Shown: piece after piece, positions 9,239-19,738 of the stretch
Position numbering within the stretch: the first letter of the stretch is position 1
Layout: every line of letters begins with the position of its first letter
Notes under the pieces: model-generated
Told to the model about the DNA's origin: nothing
Database searches by the model: none
Seen by the model: the letters and a program-made list of their open reading frames with translations, nothing else
Program-made: the position numbers and the translations under genes
NCBI GenBank assembly: GCA_016700415.1
Contig: CP065018.1
Span: forward strand, 682,001 to 746,000
Direction of reading: 5' to 3'
Origin: Flavobacteriales bacterium
Lineage (GTDB): Bacteria; Bacteroidota; Bacteroidia; Flavobacteriales_F; PHOS-HE28
DNA: 64,000 nt

Positions 9239-9504
9239 GGGTCGTTCGAGTAAATAGGGCGCGTTCGGCTTTGAAATTCATGGACACGGTATGGAGGCTG
9301 AAATAACACCGACCTTCCACCTTCCGGTCCGTCGAGATAAGTCAAGGACGTAAGAAAAGGGGAAAAGGTGGCTTCAAAGAGCAACGTTGCCTCAGGTAAC
9401 TTGCGGCCGAAATCCCGATCGCGGTCCCAGCACCGGAATAAGCTGGAGCCAACCTTCACCCCCGATCACCGTTCAAAGCCTTATAAACGCTCAGGACCGT
9501 ACCC

Positions 9505-11967
<2,463 letters not shown>

Positions 11968-12011
11968 TGAGCATGTAGATGTCAGCTTAACTTTACCACA
12001 TCCGCCAAATC

Positions 12012-12257
12012 ATGTTCACCAAACTCGATCTTATCGAACGCCTCATCGCTACCACTGATGAAAAGGTGCTTGCCAAAGTGGGGGATCTGCTCGCAAGGGA
12101 GAAAGGTGAATTCACCTTCACCAAAGAGCATTTGGCATTGCTGGAAGAGCGCAGAGAACGCCGTAGACTTGGGCAAGGGAAAGGCTATTCCCTTACAGAA
12201 GTGAAGGCTATGCTGAAGAAGAAGAACGCCTGGAGAAAGGCGAAGGTAGTAGCGTAA
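12012..12257 (+). CDS. small addiction-module-type antitoxin-like protein
   Basis: An 81-residue, highly charged helical protein. The C-terminal half (LLEERRERRRLGQGKGYSLT followed by EVKAML) resembles the small antitoxins of RelE-type pairs in Bacteroidota, where a short ER-rich helix and a motif like GxSxxEVK precede the toxin gene. No RelE/ParE toxin follows; instead a hicBA pair begins 20 bp downstream. A TAACTTTA element about 17-24 bp upstream of the start could be its promoter. It may be an orphan antitoxin left after loss of its toxin. The family call is tentative. Confidence 0.5.
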   Translation: MFTKLDLIERLIATTDEKVLAKVGDLLAREKGEFTFTKEHLALLEERRERRRLGQGKGYSLTEVKAMLKKKNAWRKAKVVA

Positions 12258-12277
12258 CTTCGTGCAATTCTATTCAG

Positions 12278-12505
12278 ATGGCACAACGCACATACCGGAT
12301 CCTTTTGACCAAAGAGCCTGAAGGTGGCTATACCGTAAAGGTTCCCGCCCTTGCAGGTTGTGTGACTTATGGCGAGAGTGTGGACCACGCCATGAGCATG
12401 GCGCAAGAGGCCATTGAGCTTTACGTGGAAACGCTGAAGGCTGAAGGAGAACCGGTACCGGACGATAGCGCAACGTTGGAATACTCGTTAGTCGTAGGCC
12501 TTTAG
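12278..12505 (+). CDS. hicB: HicB-like antitoxin
   Basis: A 75-residue protein with the partial RNase H fold of HicB: YRILLTKEPEGGYTVKVPAL, then GCVTYGESVDHAMSMAQEAI and a short C-terminal strand. No separate DNA-binding domain follows, as in the shortest HicB forms. It should bind and neutralise the HicA mRNA interferase encoded immediately downstream (4 bp gap). A TAACTTCG element at 12255-12262, overlapping the upstream stop codon, may give the pair its own promoter. The identification rests on fold pattern and gene pairing. Confidence 0.82.
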   Translation: MAQRTYRILLTKEPEGGYTVKVPALAGCVTYGESVDHAMSMAQEAIELYVETLKAEGEPVPDDSATLEYSLVVGL

Positions 12506-12509
12506 CCCT

Positions 12510-12725
12510 ATGACTGGCACGCCAGCACTAACGCCTGAAGCACTAATCAGGTTGCTCCGAAAACACGGATTTGAATTCGTCCGGGCTAAAGGTTCGCACC
12601 AAATCTTTAAAAATTCCGAGACCGGCAAAATGACGATTGTCCCCATGCATCGACGCGACCTACCAAAAGGAACGTTGCTTGCCATCCTCAAACAAGCCGG
12701 GATAGACAAGAGCAACCTGCTTTAA
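12510..12725 (+). CDS. hicA: HicA-like mRNA interferase toxin
   Basis: A 71-residue protein of the HicA double-stranded-RNA-binding fold: LIRLLRKHGFEFVRAKGSHQ followed by VPMHRRDLPKGTLLAILKQA. The catalytic histidine lies in the GSH motif at residue 30. HicA toxins cleave mRNA and are held in check by HicB. The order antitoxin then toxin, with a 4 bp gap, is one of the two usual arrangements. All key residues are present, so the toxin is probably active when free. The following 69 bp before the convergent alcohol dehydrogenase gene show no clear terminator. Confidence 0.85.
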   Translation: MTGTPALTPEALIRLLRKHGFEFVRAKGSHQIFKNSETGKMTIVPMHRRDLPKGTLLAILKQAGIDKSNLL

Positions 12726-12794
12726 CTTCCGTGCCTCAGGAGCTTGGCCCAAAGAACGCTGCCAAAAGCACTTTCGGCCAGCGCGAAGCTCCCC

Positions 12795-13841
12795 CTACCC
12801 CAACGACTTCATATCGATCACGAAGCGATAGCGCACATCGCTTTTGAGCATACGCTCGTAGGCCGTGTTGATCTGGTCGATGGGGATCAGCTCGATGTCG
12901 CTGAGCACGTTGTGCTTGGCGCAGAAATCAAGCATCTCCTGGGTTTCCTTGATGCCGCCGATGAGCGAACCTGCAAGCTGTCGGCGTTGCAGCACAAGGG
13001 AACTGGCGTGGATGGGCGCGGCATCGGGCATACCCACCAGCACCATGGTGCCGCCCCGGCGCAACAGGCCGAGGTAGGCGTTGTAATCGTGCGGCGCCGA
13101 AACGGTATCCAAGATGAAGTCGAAGCGCTTGGCGTTCTTCTTGAAGGCATCGGCATCCTTGGAGAGCAGGAAGTCGTCGGCGCCCAAGCGTTCGGCATCG
13201 GCACGCTTGCTTTCGGAATGGCTGATCATGGTGACGTGCGCGCCCATGGCCTTGGCGATCTTCACGGCCATGTGGCCCAAGCCGCCGAGTCCCACGACGC
13301 CCAGCTTATGGCCCGCCTTCACCCCGAAGCGGTGCAAGGGCGAATAGGTGGTGATGCCCGCACACAACAGCGGTGCCGTGCGGTCCAAGGGCATGCCTTC
13401 GGGGATGCGCAGCACGAAATCCTCGTTCACGACGATGCTGGTGGAATAGCCGCCATGGGTCACTGTTCCATCACCGTATCGGTCCATGGAATTGTAGGTG
13501 CCGGTCATGCCATTCTCACAAAACTGTTCCTCGTGTTCCTTGCAGGAAGCACAGGTCCGGCAGCTGTTCACCATGCAGCCCACGCCTACTTGTTGGCCCA
13601 CCTTCCAGCGGCTCACCTCGCTGCCCACGGCGGCGACCATGCCCACGACCTCATGGCCCGGTACGATCGGGTAGCGCGTGCCGCCCCATTCGTCGCGCAC
13701 CGCATGAACGTCAGAGTGGCAGACGCCGCAATAGGCGATCTTGATAGCGACATCATTTGGACCTGGGGCACGGCGTTCGATGGTGACCGGCTCAAGGGGT
13801 GATGTGGCGCTTTGTGCAGCGTAGGCTTTTGTGGTTGACAT
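12795..13841 (-). CDS. zinc-dependent NAD(P)-alcohol dehydrogenase (YahK/cinnamyl alcohol dehydrogenase type)
   Basis: A 348-residue cytosolic medium-chain dehydrogenase/reductase that should reduce a broad range of aldehydes with NADPH. The catalytic zinc ligands lie in CGVCHSDVH and PGHEVVG, the structural zinc site in a four-cysteine lobe (SCRTCASCKEHEEQFC), and the nucleotide-binding loop in GLGGLGHMAVK. The overall pattern matches the YahK/Adh branch. I place the start at the ATG at 13841; a GTG two codons earlier is possible. It converges on hicA and is divergent from the HEAT-like gene. No operon partner is seen. Confidence 0.88.
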   Translation of the reverse strand: MSTTKAYAAQSATSPLEPVTIERRAPGPNDVAIKIAYCGVCHSDVHAVRDEWGGTRYPIVPGHEVVGMVAAVGSEVSRWKVGQQVGVGCMVNSCRTCASCKEHEEQFCENGMTGTYNSMDRYGDGTVTHGGYSTSIVVNEDFVLRIPEGMPLDRTAPLLCAGITTYSPLHRFGVKAGHKLGVVGLGGLGHMAVKIAKAMGAHVTMISHSESKRADAERLGADDFLLSKDADAFKKNAKRFDFILDTVSAPHDYNAYLGLLRRGGTMVLVGMPDAAPIHASSLVLQRRQLAGSLIGGIKETQEMLDFCAKHNVLSDIELIPIDQINTAYERMLKSDVRYRFVIDMKSLG

Positions 13842-13936
13842 GGCCACAAAGGTCGTTGATCCTTGAGGGCATGAAGGAAGTTGCCATCATATCATACCGT
13901 ACCAAGGGCAGTGACAGCCCTGATTTCCTCTGCTCC

Positions 13937-13944
13937 TACCTTTG
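13937..13944 (+). promoter_or_regulatory. putative -7 promoter element (TACCTTTG)
   Basis: An exact TAnnTTTG match ends five bases before the ATG at 13949. If used, transcription would begin at or just after that ATG, giving either a leaderless message or a message starting at the ATG at 13973. No clear -33 partner is visible. Confidence 0.4.
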
Positions 13945-13948
13945 CTCC

Positions 13949-14479
13949 ATGACCGAAAAGAAAGGGATCACCATGGACAAGGCCTTCGCGGCCCTGTTGA
14001 GCGAGGACGATGCCAAAGCCTTGGACGCGCTGGCAGTGATCCATGAAATGGGGGACGCCAACTCCATCTTTCCACTGTTACATGCTTTGGCAGCAACGGA
14101 CGAACCGGCGCGCCAGCGCCGCATTCAGGCCTTGCTCTTTCAAGTAAAGGTGAAGGACGCCGCAGCCGAATTAGGCCGTGCGCTGGAGGTGCCGGAACTA
14201 CTGGATGTACGAAAGACCGTGATCGCGGCTTTCTGGAACGCGGGGCTCGACGCCGGGCCATACACGGAACGGTTGATACAGATCGCCACTGAAGGCGATG
14301 CCCACGAAACCTTCGAGGTGCTCACGGTGATCGAAAACCAGGAGCTGCTGCCGGAGAAAGCGGCCCGGCTAGGGTTGGCACGCTTGAAAAAAGCCGTGGC
14401 CGCGGAGCCGGACGAATACAAGAAAGCACTGCTCGAAGACCTGCGCGCAGTGCTGGAGGACCGGCTCGGCGTGAAGTAG
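13949..14479 (+). CDS. HEAT-like repeat protein of unknown function
   Basis: A 176-residue all-helical protein without signal peptide or membrane segment. Repeated helical pairs such as DALAVIHEMGDANSIFPLLH and LGRALEVPELLDVRKTVIAA have the alternation of HEAT or armadillo repeats, suggesting a small protein-binding scaffold. The start is uncertain: ATG 13949 lies five bases after a promoter-like TACCTTTG, while ATG 13973 (MDKAFAALL) is preceded by an AAGAAAGGGA that could serve as ribosome binding site. I recognise no named family and no operon partner. Confidence 0.6.
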   Translation: MTEKKGITMDKAFAALLSEDDAKALDALAVIHEMGDANSIFPLLHALAATDEPARQRRIQALLFQVKVKDAAAELGRALEVPELLDVRKTVIAAFWNAGLDAGPYTERLIQIATEGDAHETFEVLTVIENQELLPEKAARLGLARLKKAVAAEPDEYKKALLEDLRAVLEDRLGVK

Positions 14480-14525
14480 ATCCGACGGATCGAAATGTGG
14501 ACGTGAAGGCTGACCTATTTCCACC

Positions 14526-15251
14526 ATGACCATTGGTCCTTGGATCAAAAACCTGCCTCAGAAGCAAGGCACACGGTTGGCGAGATCGCTCGTGTTGGGC
14601 CTTTCGGTGGTCGCGGTGCTTTGGGGCTTGAAGGTGTACTACCTCCCTTCCCTCCGGCTAAAGCAGGCCGACCATGCCGTGATCGGGCTAGCGGACAAGC
14701 ACCAGTTGCGTGACGGTGACATCATCTTCCAGACCTCCCGGTCGGCGCAAAGCCAGGCCATCCAATTGGCCACCGGATCCAAGTACAGCCACTGCGGCTT
14801 GATCTTCCAAGCGGACAATGGCAAACAGGAATGGGTCGTGCTGGAAGCCGTTCAGCCAGTGAAGTGGACCCCGCTCTCCAGCTGGATCGCCCGCGGGGAA
14901 GGCGGGCATTACGTGGTGAAACGGCCAAGGACGGACCCTCCATTGAGCGGGCAAATGCTGCAGGCGGTGAAGGCCGCCGGAGAACAATTCGTTGGGAAGG
15001 ACTATGACCTCTATTTCGGGTGGGGCGACGAGCGCATGTACTGCTCCGAGTTGATCTGGAAAGCCTACCATACCGCCACCGGACTGGAGATCGGAAAGCT
15101 GCAAAAGCTCCGTGACTTCGACCTGTCCGATCCCGTCGTCTCCAAAAAGCTTAAGGAACGTTATGGCGACAAGCTTCCCTTGGACGAGGAAGTGATCTCC
15201 CCGGCGAGCATCTTTGAGAGCCCGTTGCTTTCAACCATCGCAGAGGAATGA
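14526..15251 (+). CDS. YiiX/YebB-like papain-fold hydrolase
   Basis: A 241-residue protein with a single N-terminal membrane segment (about residues 18-36) and a permuted NlpC/P60-like domain of the YiiX (peptidase C92) type. The block DGDIIFQTSRS, the SKYSHCGLIF strand holding the catalytic histidine, and MYCSELIWKAYH holding the catalytic cysteine are all present. Such enzymes are thought to cleave amide or thioester bonds, possibly in lipids or cell-wall material, but substrates are not settled. The protein is probably anchored to the inner membrane with the catalytic domain outside. It stands alone, convergent with purC. Confidence 0.78.
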   Translation: MTIGPWIKNLPQKQGTRLARSLVLGLSVVAVLWGLKVYYLPSLRLKQADHAVIGLADKHQLRDGDIIFQTSRSAQSQAIQLATGSKYSHCGLIFQADNGKQEWVVLEAVQPVKWTPLSSWIARGEGGHYVVKRPRTDPPLSGQMLQAVKAAGEQFVGKDYDLYFGWGDERMYCSELIWKAYHTATGLEIGKLQKLRDFDLSDPVVSKKLKERYGDKLPLDEEVISPASIFESPLLSTIAEE

Positions 15252-15306
15252 GCAAAGACTTCCGAAGCACAGGGCCAATTGAGCCAGGGAGCGATTGAAA
15301 GAGTAC

Positions 15307-16257
15307 TCACCCTATCCACTGCTCAAGCGCCCGCTGCACCCGTCCGTTAATGTCCTCCGTATCCGCTGGAACGAACTGTTCCCCGGTGATCCGCTCATAC
15401 AGCTCCACATAGCGCTCGGTGACGCTTTGCACGAAGGCATCGTCCATGGCAGGCAGCTGTTGGCCTTCCTTGCCCATGAAGTGGTTCGCGATCAGCCATT
15501 CGCGCACGAACTCCTTGCTCAATTGCTTCTGGCGTTCCCCTTTGGTTTGCCTTTCGGCATAGCCGTCGAGTTGGAAATAGCGTGAGCTGTCCGGCGTGTG
15601 GATCTCGTCGATCAGCAAGATGTGACCATCCGGTGTGCGACCGAACTCGTACTTGGTATCCACGAGGATCAGCCCACGTTCCTTGGCGATGCGGCTGCCT
15701 TCGGCGAACAAGACCAAGGCATAGCGGCACATGGTCTCCCATTCCTCAGGTGTGCAAAGGCCGCGCACCAAGATCTCATCCGGCGTGATGTCCTCGTCGT
15801 GGCCTTCATCGGCCTTGGTGCTGGGCGTGATCAGCGGAGCGGGAAAGGCATCGTTCTCCTTCAGCCCTTCCGGCATTTCGGCACCGCAGAGCATGCGTTC
15901 CCCTTGCTGATAGGTGCGCCAGGCGTGGCCCACTAAGTAGCCGCGCACCACCATTTCCACCTTCACGGTGGCGCAGCGATGGCCCACCACTACGTTCGGG
16001 TCCGGCGAGGCGATGGCCCAGTTGGGCGCGATGTGCGCCGTGGCCTGAAGCATGTTCCAGCTAAGCTGGCTGAGCACTTGCCCCTTGTGCGGAATGCCAC
16101 GCGGCAATACCACGTCGAACGCGCTGATGCGGTCCGTGGCGACCAGAATGGTACGGCCGTCCTTCAGGTGGTAGACGTCCCGCACTTTTCCGTGGTAGAC
16201 CTCAGCGACGCCCGGCAGGTCCAGGTCGGAACGCATGAGGGTGTTGGACAATACCAT
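15307..16257 (-). CDS. purC: phosphoribosylaminoimidazole-succinocarboxamide synthase
   Basis: A 316-residue SAICAR synthase that joins CAIR and aspartate with ATP in de novo purine synthesis. The N-terminal YHGKVRDVYHLKDGRTILVA, the DRISAFDVVLPRGIPHKG loop and the LVDTKYEFGRTPDGHILLID segment are diagnostic. The length fits the longer (about 300-residue) type rather than the 237-residue enterobacterial form. It is followed on the same strand by no gene and preceded, after a 118 bp spacer of degenerate repeats, by phoH, an arrangement I have seen repeatedly in Bacteroidota. The call is secure. Confidence 0.93.
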   Translation of the reverse strand: MVLSNTLMRSDLDLPGVAEVYHGKVRDVYHLKDGRTILVATDRISAFDVVLPRGIPHKGQVLSQLSWNMLQATAHIAPNWAIASPDPNVVVGHRCATVKVEMVVRGYLVGHAWRTYQQGERMLCGAEMPEGLKENDAFPAPLITPSTKADEGHDEDITPDEILVRGLCTPEEWETMCRYALVLFAEGSRIAKERGLILVDTKYEFGRTPDGHILLIDEIHTPDSSRYFQLDGYAERQTKGERQKQLSKEFVREWLIANHFMGKEGQQLPAMDDAFVQSVTERYVELYERITGEQFVPADTEDINGRVQRALEQWIG

Positions 16258-16259
16258 TG

Positions 16260-16375
16260 ATTAGCTGATTAGCTGATGTGAAGGATTAGCTGATGCGAGT
16301 TTGGCGATCGGCGAATGGTGATCAGCGACTGGTGATTGGTGATTAGTCGACTGCTGAATGCTTACTGCCAACTGC
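16260..16375. repeat. degenerate short-repeat spacer
   Basis: The spacer between purC and phoH consists of imperfect repeats of GATTAGCTGAT, GATCAGCGACTGGTGATTGG and ACTGCTGAATGCTTACTGCC-like units. Such low-complexity intergenic tracts recur in Bacteroidota genomes and have no known function. No promoter or hairpin is obvious in it. Confidence 0.45.
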
Positions 16376-17437
16376 TTACTGCTGACCGTCATTAGCCGGA
16401 GGCCGATTCTCTTCTATATCCTTGAACGCGGCGATCACACGGGTCACCAGTTCATGGCGGATCACGTCCTTCTCGTCGAGGTCGATCACGGCCACGCCTT
16501 CCACGCCGCGCAGGTGGTCCACGGCGGGCACCAGGCCCGAGCGCACACGATCCGGGAGGTCCACCTGGGTGGCGTCTCCGGTGATGACGAACTTGGCGTC
16601 GCGGCCCATGCGGGTGAGGAACATCTTCATCTGCGGCAGACTGGCGTTCTGGGCCTCGTCGAGGATCACGAAGGCATGGTCCAGTGTGCGACCGCGCATA
16701 AAGGCTAACGGGGCGATCTGGATCACGCCCATTTCGAGGTATTCCACCAGTTTCTGTGGTGGCACCATGTCCTTCAACGCATCGTAGAGCGGCTGCAGGT
16801 AGGGGTCCAGCTTCTCCCGCAGGTCTCCTGGCAGGAAACCGAGGTTCTCCCCCGCTTCCACGGCCGGGCGGGTGAGAATGATCCGCCTAACCTGCTTCTC
16901 CTTCAACGCCCGAACGGCCAAGGCCACGGCGGTGTAGGTCTTGCCGGTACCCGCAGGCCCCACGGCGAAAAGCATGTCATGGGTAGCGATGGCATCCACC
17001 ATCCGCTGCTGGTTGCGGGTTCGTGCCCTCACGCGCAAGCCGGAGTTGCCGTGGACGATCACATCATTCCCGTCGCCACCTTCCCCGTCCGCTTCACCGT
17101 CGCCGCTGCCCATGATCTCATCCAGCACCTTGCGCGGCAGCTCATTGTACTTCACCACATGGCGCTGTAGCTGTTCGAAGCGCTCTATGAACACCTCGAT
17201 CTGCTCGCCCGGGCCGATCAGTTTCAACTCGTCGCCGCGGGCGACGAGGTTCAATTTGGGAAAGTGTTCCCGGATGGCCCGCAGGTTCTGGTCGTTGGGG
17301 CCGAACACCGCCATGGGCTCCACGGCGGTGATGTGGATGGTGCGTTCGCTCAAAGGAATGGATGGATTGAAACTGCTTTCCGCCTGATCGCTCAAGGCGG
17401 TTAAATTTGACCGGTCGAAGGTAATCCGGCGACGCAT
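16376..17437 (-). CDS. phoH: PhoH family ATPase/RNA helicase-like protein
   Basis: A 353-residue PhoH-family protein. The N-terminal third is a KH-like domain; the ATPase core has Walker A GPAGTGKTYTAVALAV and Walker B FVILDEAQNA, followed by the conserved TGDATQVDLP motif. PhoH proteins bind ATP and are implicated in RNA metabolism and stress, sometimes together with the endoribonuclease YbeY. I place the start at the ATG at 17437 (MRRRITF); an ATG three codons upstream is possible. Longer readings would run into the divergent SAM-hydrolase gene. The start lies only 12 bp from that gene, so their promoters must overlap the coding ends. Confidence 0.9.
   Translation of the reverse strand: MRRRITFDRSNLTALSDQAESSFNPSIPLSERTIHITAVEPMAVFGPNDQNLRAIREHFPKLNLVARGDELKLIGPGEQIEVFIERFEQLQRHVVKYNELPRKVLDEIMGSGDGEADGEGGDGNDVIVHGNSGLRVRARTRNQQRMVDAIATHDMLFAVGPAGTGKTYTAVALAVRALKEKQVRRIILTRPAVEAGENLGFLPGDLREKLDPYLQPLYDALKDMVPPQKLVEYLEMGVIQIAPLAFMRGRTLDHAFVILDEAQNASLPQMKMFLTRMGRDAKFVITGDATQVDLPDRVRSGLVPAVDHLRGVEGVAVIDLDEKDVIRHELVTRVIAAFKDIEENRPPANDGQQ
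17402..17409 (+). promoter_or_regulatory. putative -7 promoter element (TAAATTTG)
   Basis: An exact TAnnTTTG match lies 40 bases before the ATG of the SAM hydroxide adenosyltransferase gene, inside the 5' coding end of the divergent phoH. No convincing -33 element is seen. Confidence 0.4.
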
Positions 17438-17449
17438 TCCCCACATTAA

Positions 17450-18274
17450 ATGGCCATTATCACCCTTACCTCGGACATGGGCACGCGCGACCATTACGTC
17501 GCGGCGGTGAAAGGGGCTATTCTCACCCAGTACAACGAGGCCGTGATCGTGGACATCAGCCATTCCATCGCGCCGTTCAACAACATGCACGCGTCCTTCG
17601 TGCTGCGCAATGCGTGGCCGGAATTCCCCAAGGGCACGGTCCACATCATCGGCGTGAACCCCGAGGCCGACGGACAGACCCCGCACGTGGTGGTACGCCA
17701 TGGCGGCCATTATTTCATCGGTGCGGACAATGGCATCTTCTCACTGCTCTTCGACAAAAAGCCGGAGGAGATCTATGAGCTGACCATGAAATTGGACACC
17801 GACCACCTCGCCTTTCCCACAAAGAACATCTTCGTGAAAGCGGCCTGCCATATCGCCCGCGGCGGCACCGTGGAAGTATTGGGCCGCAAGGTGAACGCGG
17901 TGCGCGAGCAGCTCAATGTGCGCCCGGTGGTGATGGACGACACCATCAAGGGCGAAGTGATCCACATCGACTATTACGGCAACGTGGTCACCAACATCAC
18001 ACAGTCGCTTTTCTCCTCGGTGGTAAAGCACCGGAATTTCAAGATCTCCTTCGGGCGGCCCATGCACGACATCCGCCAGATCCACAAGACTTATTCCGAT
18101 GTGCCCCATGGTGAACGCGTGGCCTTCTTCGGCGATTCCGGCTACTTGGAGATCGCGCTGAACAAAGGCGTGGCCGGTGCCGGTGGTGGTGCCGCCCAGC
18201 TCCTCGGATTGCATGTCACCGATGTGGTACGGCTGGAACTGGAAGCCGTGGCACGAACCGTTGCCCGCGCATGA
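17450..18274 (+). CDS. SAM hydroxide adenosyltransferase (DUF62 family SAM hydrolase)
   Basis: A 274-residue enzyme of the fluorinase/chlorinase superfamily (DUF62). The N-terminal TLTSDMGTRDHYVAAVKGA, the VDISHSIAPFN segment and HGGHYFIGADNGIFS match the family, whose usual members hydrolyse S-adenosylmethionine to adenosine and methionine. The C-terminal beta domain begins near VHIDYYGNVVTNI. The biological purpose of SAM hydrolysis is unclear. It starts 12 bp from the divergent phoH and is followed in an ATGA overlap by a small monooxygenase-fold gene, so the three form a compact block. Confidence 0.9.
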   Translation: MAIITLTSDMGTRDHYVAAVKGAILTQYNEAVIVDISHSIAPFNNMHASFVLRNAWPEFPKGTVHIIGVNPEADGQTPHVVVRHGGHYFIGADNGIFSLLFDKKPEEIYELTMKLDTDHLAFPTKNIFVKAACHIARGGTVEVLGRKVNAVREQLNVRPVVMDDTIKGEVIHIDYYGNVVTNITQSLFSSVVKHRNFKISFGRPMHDIRQIHKTYSDVPHGERVAFFGDSGYLEIALNKGVAGAGGGAAQLLGLHVTDVVRLELEAVARTVARA

Positions 18275-18603
18275 TCGTCCGGCTGGTGAAAATGACCTTC
18301 CGGACCGGGGAGGTGGCGCGTTTTCAAGAACTCTTCGAGGGTTGGCGGCACCGGATCATCGCATTTCCCGGCTGCAAGAGGCTGGAACTGTTGCATGATA
18401 TCGCCGAGCCGGGCATCTTCTTCACCCACAGTGAATGGGAGTCGGCGGAAGACCTGGAGGCGTATCGCAACTCGGCGGTCTTCGCGGACGTTTGGCCGAC
18501 GGTGAAAGGGCTTTTCGCGGCCCGCGCCGAGGCATGGTCCTTGCACCGGGAACACAGCATGAACGCCGCAACCACCGGGGAACCGGGAACCCCCATCGCA
18601 TGA
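18271..18603 (+). CDS. antibiotic biosynthesis monooxygenase (ABM) fold protein
   Basis: A 110-residue protein with a ferredoxin-like dimeric alpha/beta-barrel pattern: MIVRLVKMTF, FPGCKRLELLHDI, FFTHSEWESAEDLEAYRNS. This is the ABM fold, found in quinone monooxygenases, heme-degrading enzymes and many proteins of unknown role. The start overlaps the stop of the SAM hydrolase gene and its own stop overlaps the start of the TPR gene (both ATGA), so the three are co-translated. Specific activity cannot be judged. Confidence 0.75.
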   Translation: MIVRLVKMTFRTGEVARFQELFEGWRHRIIAFPGCKRLELLHDIAEPGIFFTHSEWESAEDLEAYRNSAVFADVWPTVKGLFAARAEAWSLHREHSMNAATTGEPGTPIA

Positions 18604-19475
18604 AGATACTTACCGCCCTGCTCTTCTCCCTGTCCCTGATACCCGCCTTGGCACAACCGGATGCGGAGACCCACATGATGGCCGCGACGGCCGCGTACGA
18701 TGTGGGCAAATTGGACAGTGCCTTGGCGGAGGTGGACCGTGCCATCGCCTTCGACCCCGCATTGGCCAAGGCCTTCAAGCTCCGTGGCGACATCCATCAG
18801 CACAAACGGAAATACGATGCGGCCATGGACGACTACAAGGCATCGGAGAAATTGGATGACACGGACCCGCGCCTCTACGTGAGCCGCAGCGCCCTGCGCA
18901 TCACGGACGGCAACTACAAGGCCGGGCTTCGCGATGCGGACAAGGCCCTGGAACTGGACCCGAATGATGCCGATGCTTGGTACAACCGGGCCTGGGCGCT
19001 TTTCAAAGGCAACGATGAGGATGCCGCGCTGAAGAGCGTGCGCAAGGCGCTGGACTTCCAACCGCAATTCCCGGAGGCGCTCTACCTCTCCGGCGTGATC
19101 AAAGGCGCCCGGTACGATGAGAAGGAAGGCGTGGAGGAGATCGCGGAGGCATTGGCCATGAAGCCGTCCATCCCCGGCGGGCTGATGAGCTTGGCCGTTC
19201 TGCTGTATGAGGACAAGCGCTACGAGGATGCCATCCCGAAATTCACCGAGGTGATCGCCAACGACACCACCGAGCTGGCCGGCGCCTATTACTACCGCGC
19301 CGACAGCTACTACAACATCGGCGACAAGGACAACGCCTGCTTGGACTGGAGCAAGAGCATGCGCTTGGGCGACAAGGATGCGGCCTTCATCAAGCGGAAC
19401 TATTGCGACACGGACGCCAAGAAGATCCCCAAGAAGCCCAAGCGGTTGCCGCGAAAGACGACCATTGAGTTCTGA
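18600..19475 (+). CDS. secreted or periplasmic TPR repeat protein
   Basis: A 291-residue protein with a signal peptide at residues 1-19 (MKILTALLFSLSLIPALAQ) followed by about six tetratricopeptide repeats, for example AYDVGKLDSALAEVDRAIAF, DADAWYNRAWALFKGNDEDA and GAYYYRADSYYNIGDKDNAC. The C terminus is basic (KKIPKKPKRLPRK). TPR arrays mediate protein-protein contacts; many Bacteroidota envelope complexes use them. The start at 18600 overlaps the stop of the ABM gene by four bases. No more specific role can be read. Confidence 0.78.
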   Translation: MKILTALLFSLSLIPALAQPDAETHMMAATAAYDVGKLDSALAEVDRAIAFDPALAKAFKLRGDIHQHKRKYDAAMDDYKASEKLDDTDPRLYVSRSALRITDGNYKAGLRDADKALELDPNDADAWYNRAWALFKGNDEDAALKSVRKALDFQPQFPEALYLSGVIKGARYDEKEGVEEIAEALAMKPSIPGGLMSLAVLLYEDKRYEDAIPKFTEVIANDTTELAGAYYYRADSYYNIGDKDNACLDWSKSMRLGDKDAAFIKRNYCDTDAKKIPKKPKRLPRKTTIEF

Positions 19476-19642
19476 GCATTCCCTGACTGGATGCTGTATT
19501 GGGGATCATCGCTCCTGTTTTCCCCATCGTCGTTGGCTCATAACTAACGGAACCAAAATCGGGTGAATAACTAATTGCCAGACCACAAGCGAATGAGGCC
19601 GATCTGCCCTTACTTTAGCTGCCAACCAACCCCTCCCATCCG

Positions 19643-19660
19643 ATGCGCCAAACGCCAAAC
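19643..19660 (+). other. detached first codons of the lipoprotein gene now beyond the IS
   Basis: ATG CGC CAA ACG CCA AAC at 19643-19660 lies directly before the left end of the IS5-family element. Removing the element (19661-20887) and one copy of a 4 bp AAAC target repeat (20888-20891) joins these six codons in frame to GCC AAA CGC CAA ACG CGC..., giving MRQTPNAKRQTRIALRQAGF and then a lipobox. A TACTTTAG promoter-like element at 19611-19618 sits 24 bp upstream. This is inferred to be the original 5' end of the lipoprotein gene downstream of the element. Confidence 0.6.
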
Positions 19661-19677
19661 GGGTAGTTCGAAGAACC
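19661..19677 (+). repeat. left terminal inverted repeat of the IS5-family element
   Basis: GGGTAGTTCGAAGAACC; pairs with 20871-20887 with two mismatches in 17 bases. It begins right after the heptamer run and the AAAC target repeat. Confidence 0.8.
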
Positions 19678-19738
19678 TGTTGACAACTTCACGCACTGGG
19701 ATCTTGACAATCTGAGCCGTGAACGATCTCTTTGAGGC

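Noticed and set aside
12726..12794. Hairpin between hicA and the alcohol dehydrogenase gene as a terminator
   Set aside because: The GGAGCTT/AAGCTCC and GGCC/GGCC pairings are short and unequally spaced, and no U-run follows on either strand.
16260..16375. Possible CRISPR-like array between purC and phoH
   Set aside because: Repeats are short, degenerate and unevenly spaced, with no constant spacer length and no cas genes nearby.
19676..19720. Two TTGACA boxes in the left end of the IS suggesting a sigma-70-type promoter
   Set aside because: No TATAAT-like partner at the right distance is seen, and Bacteroidota use different consensus sequences.
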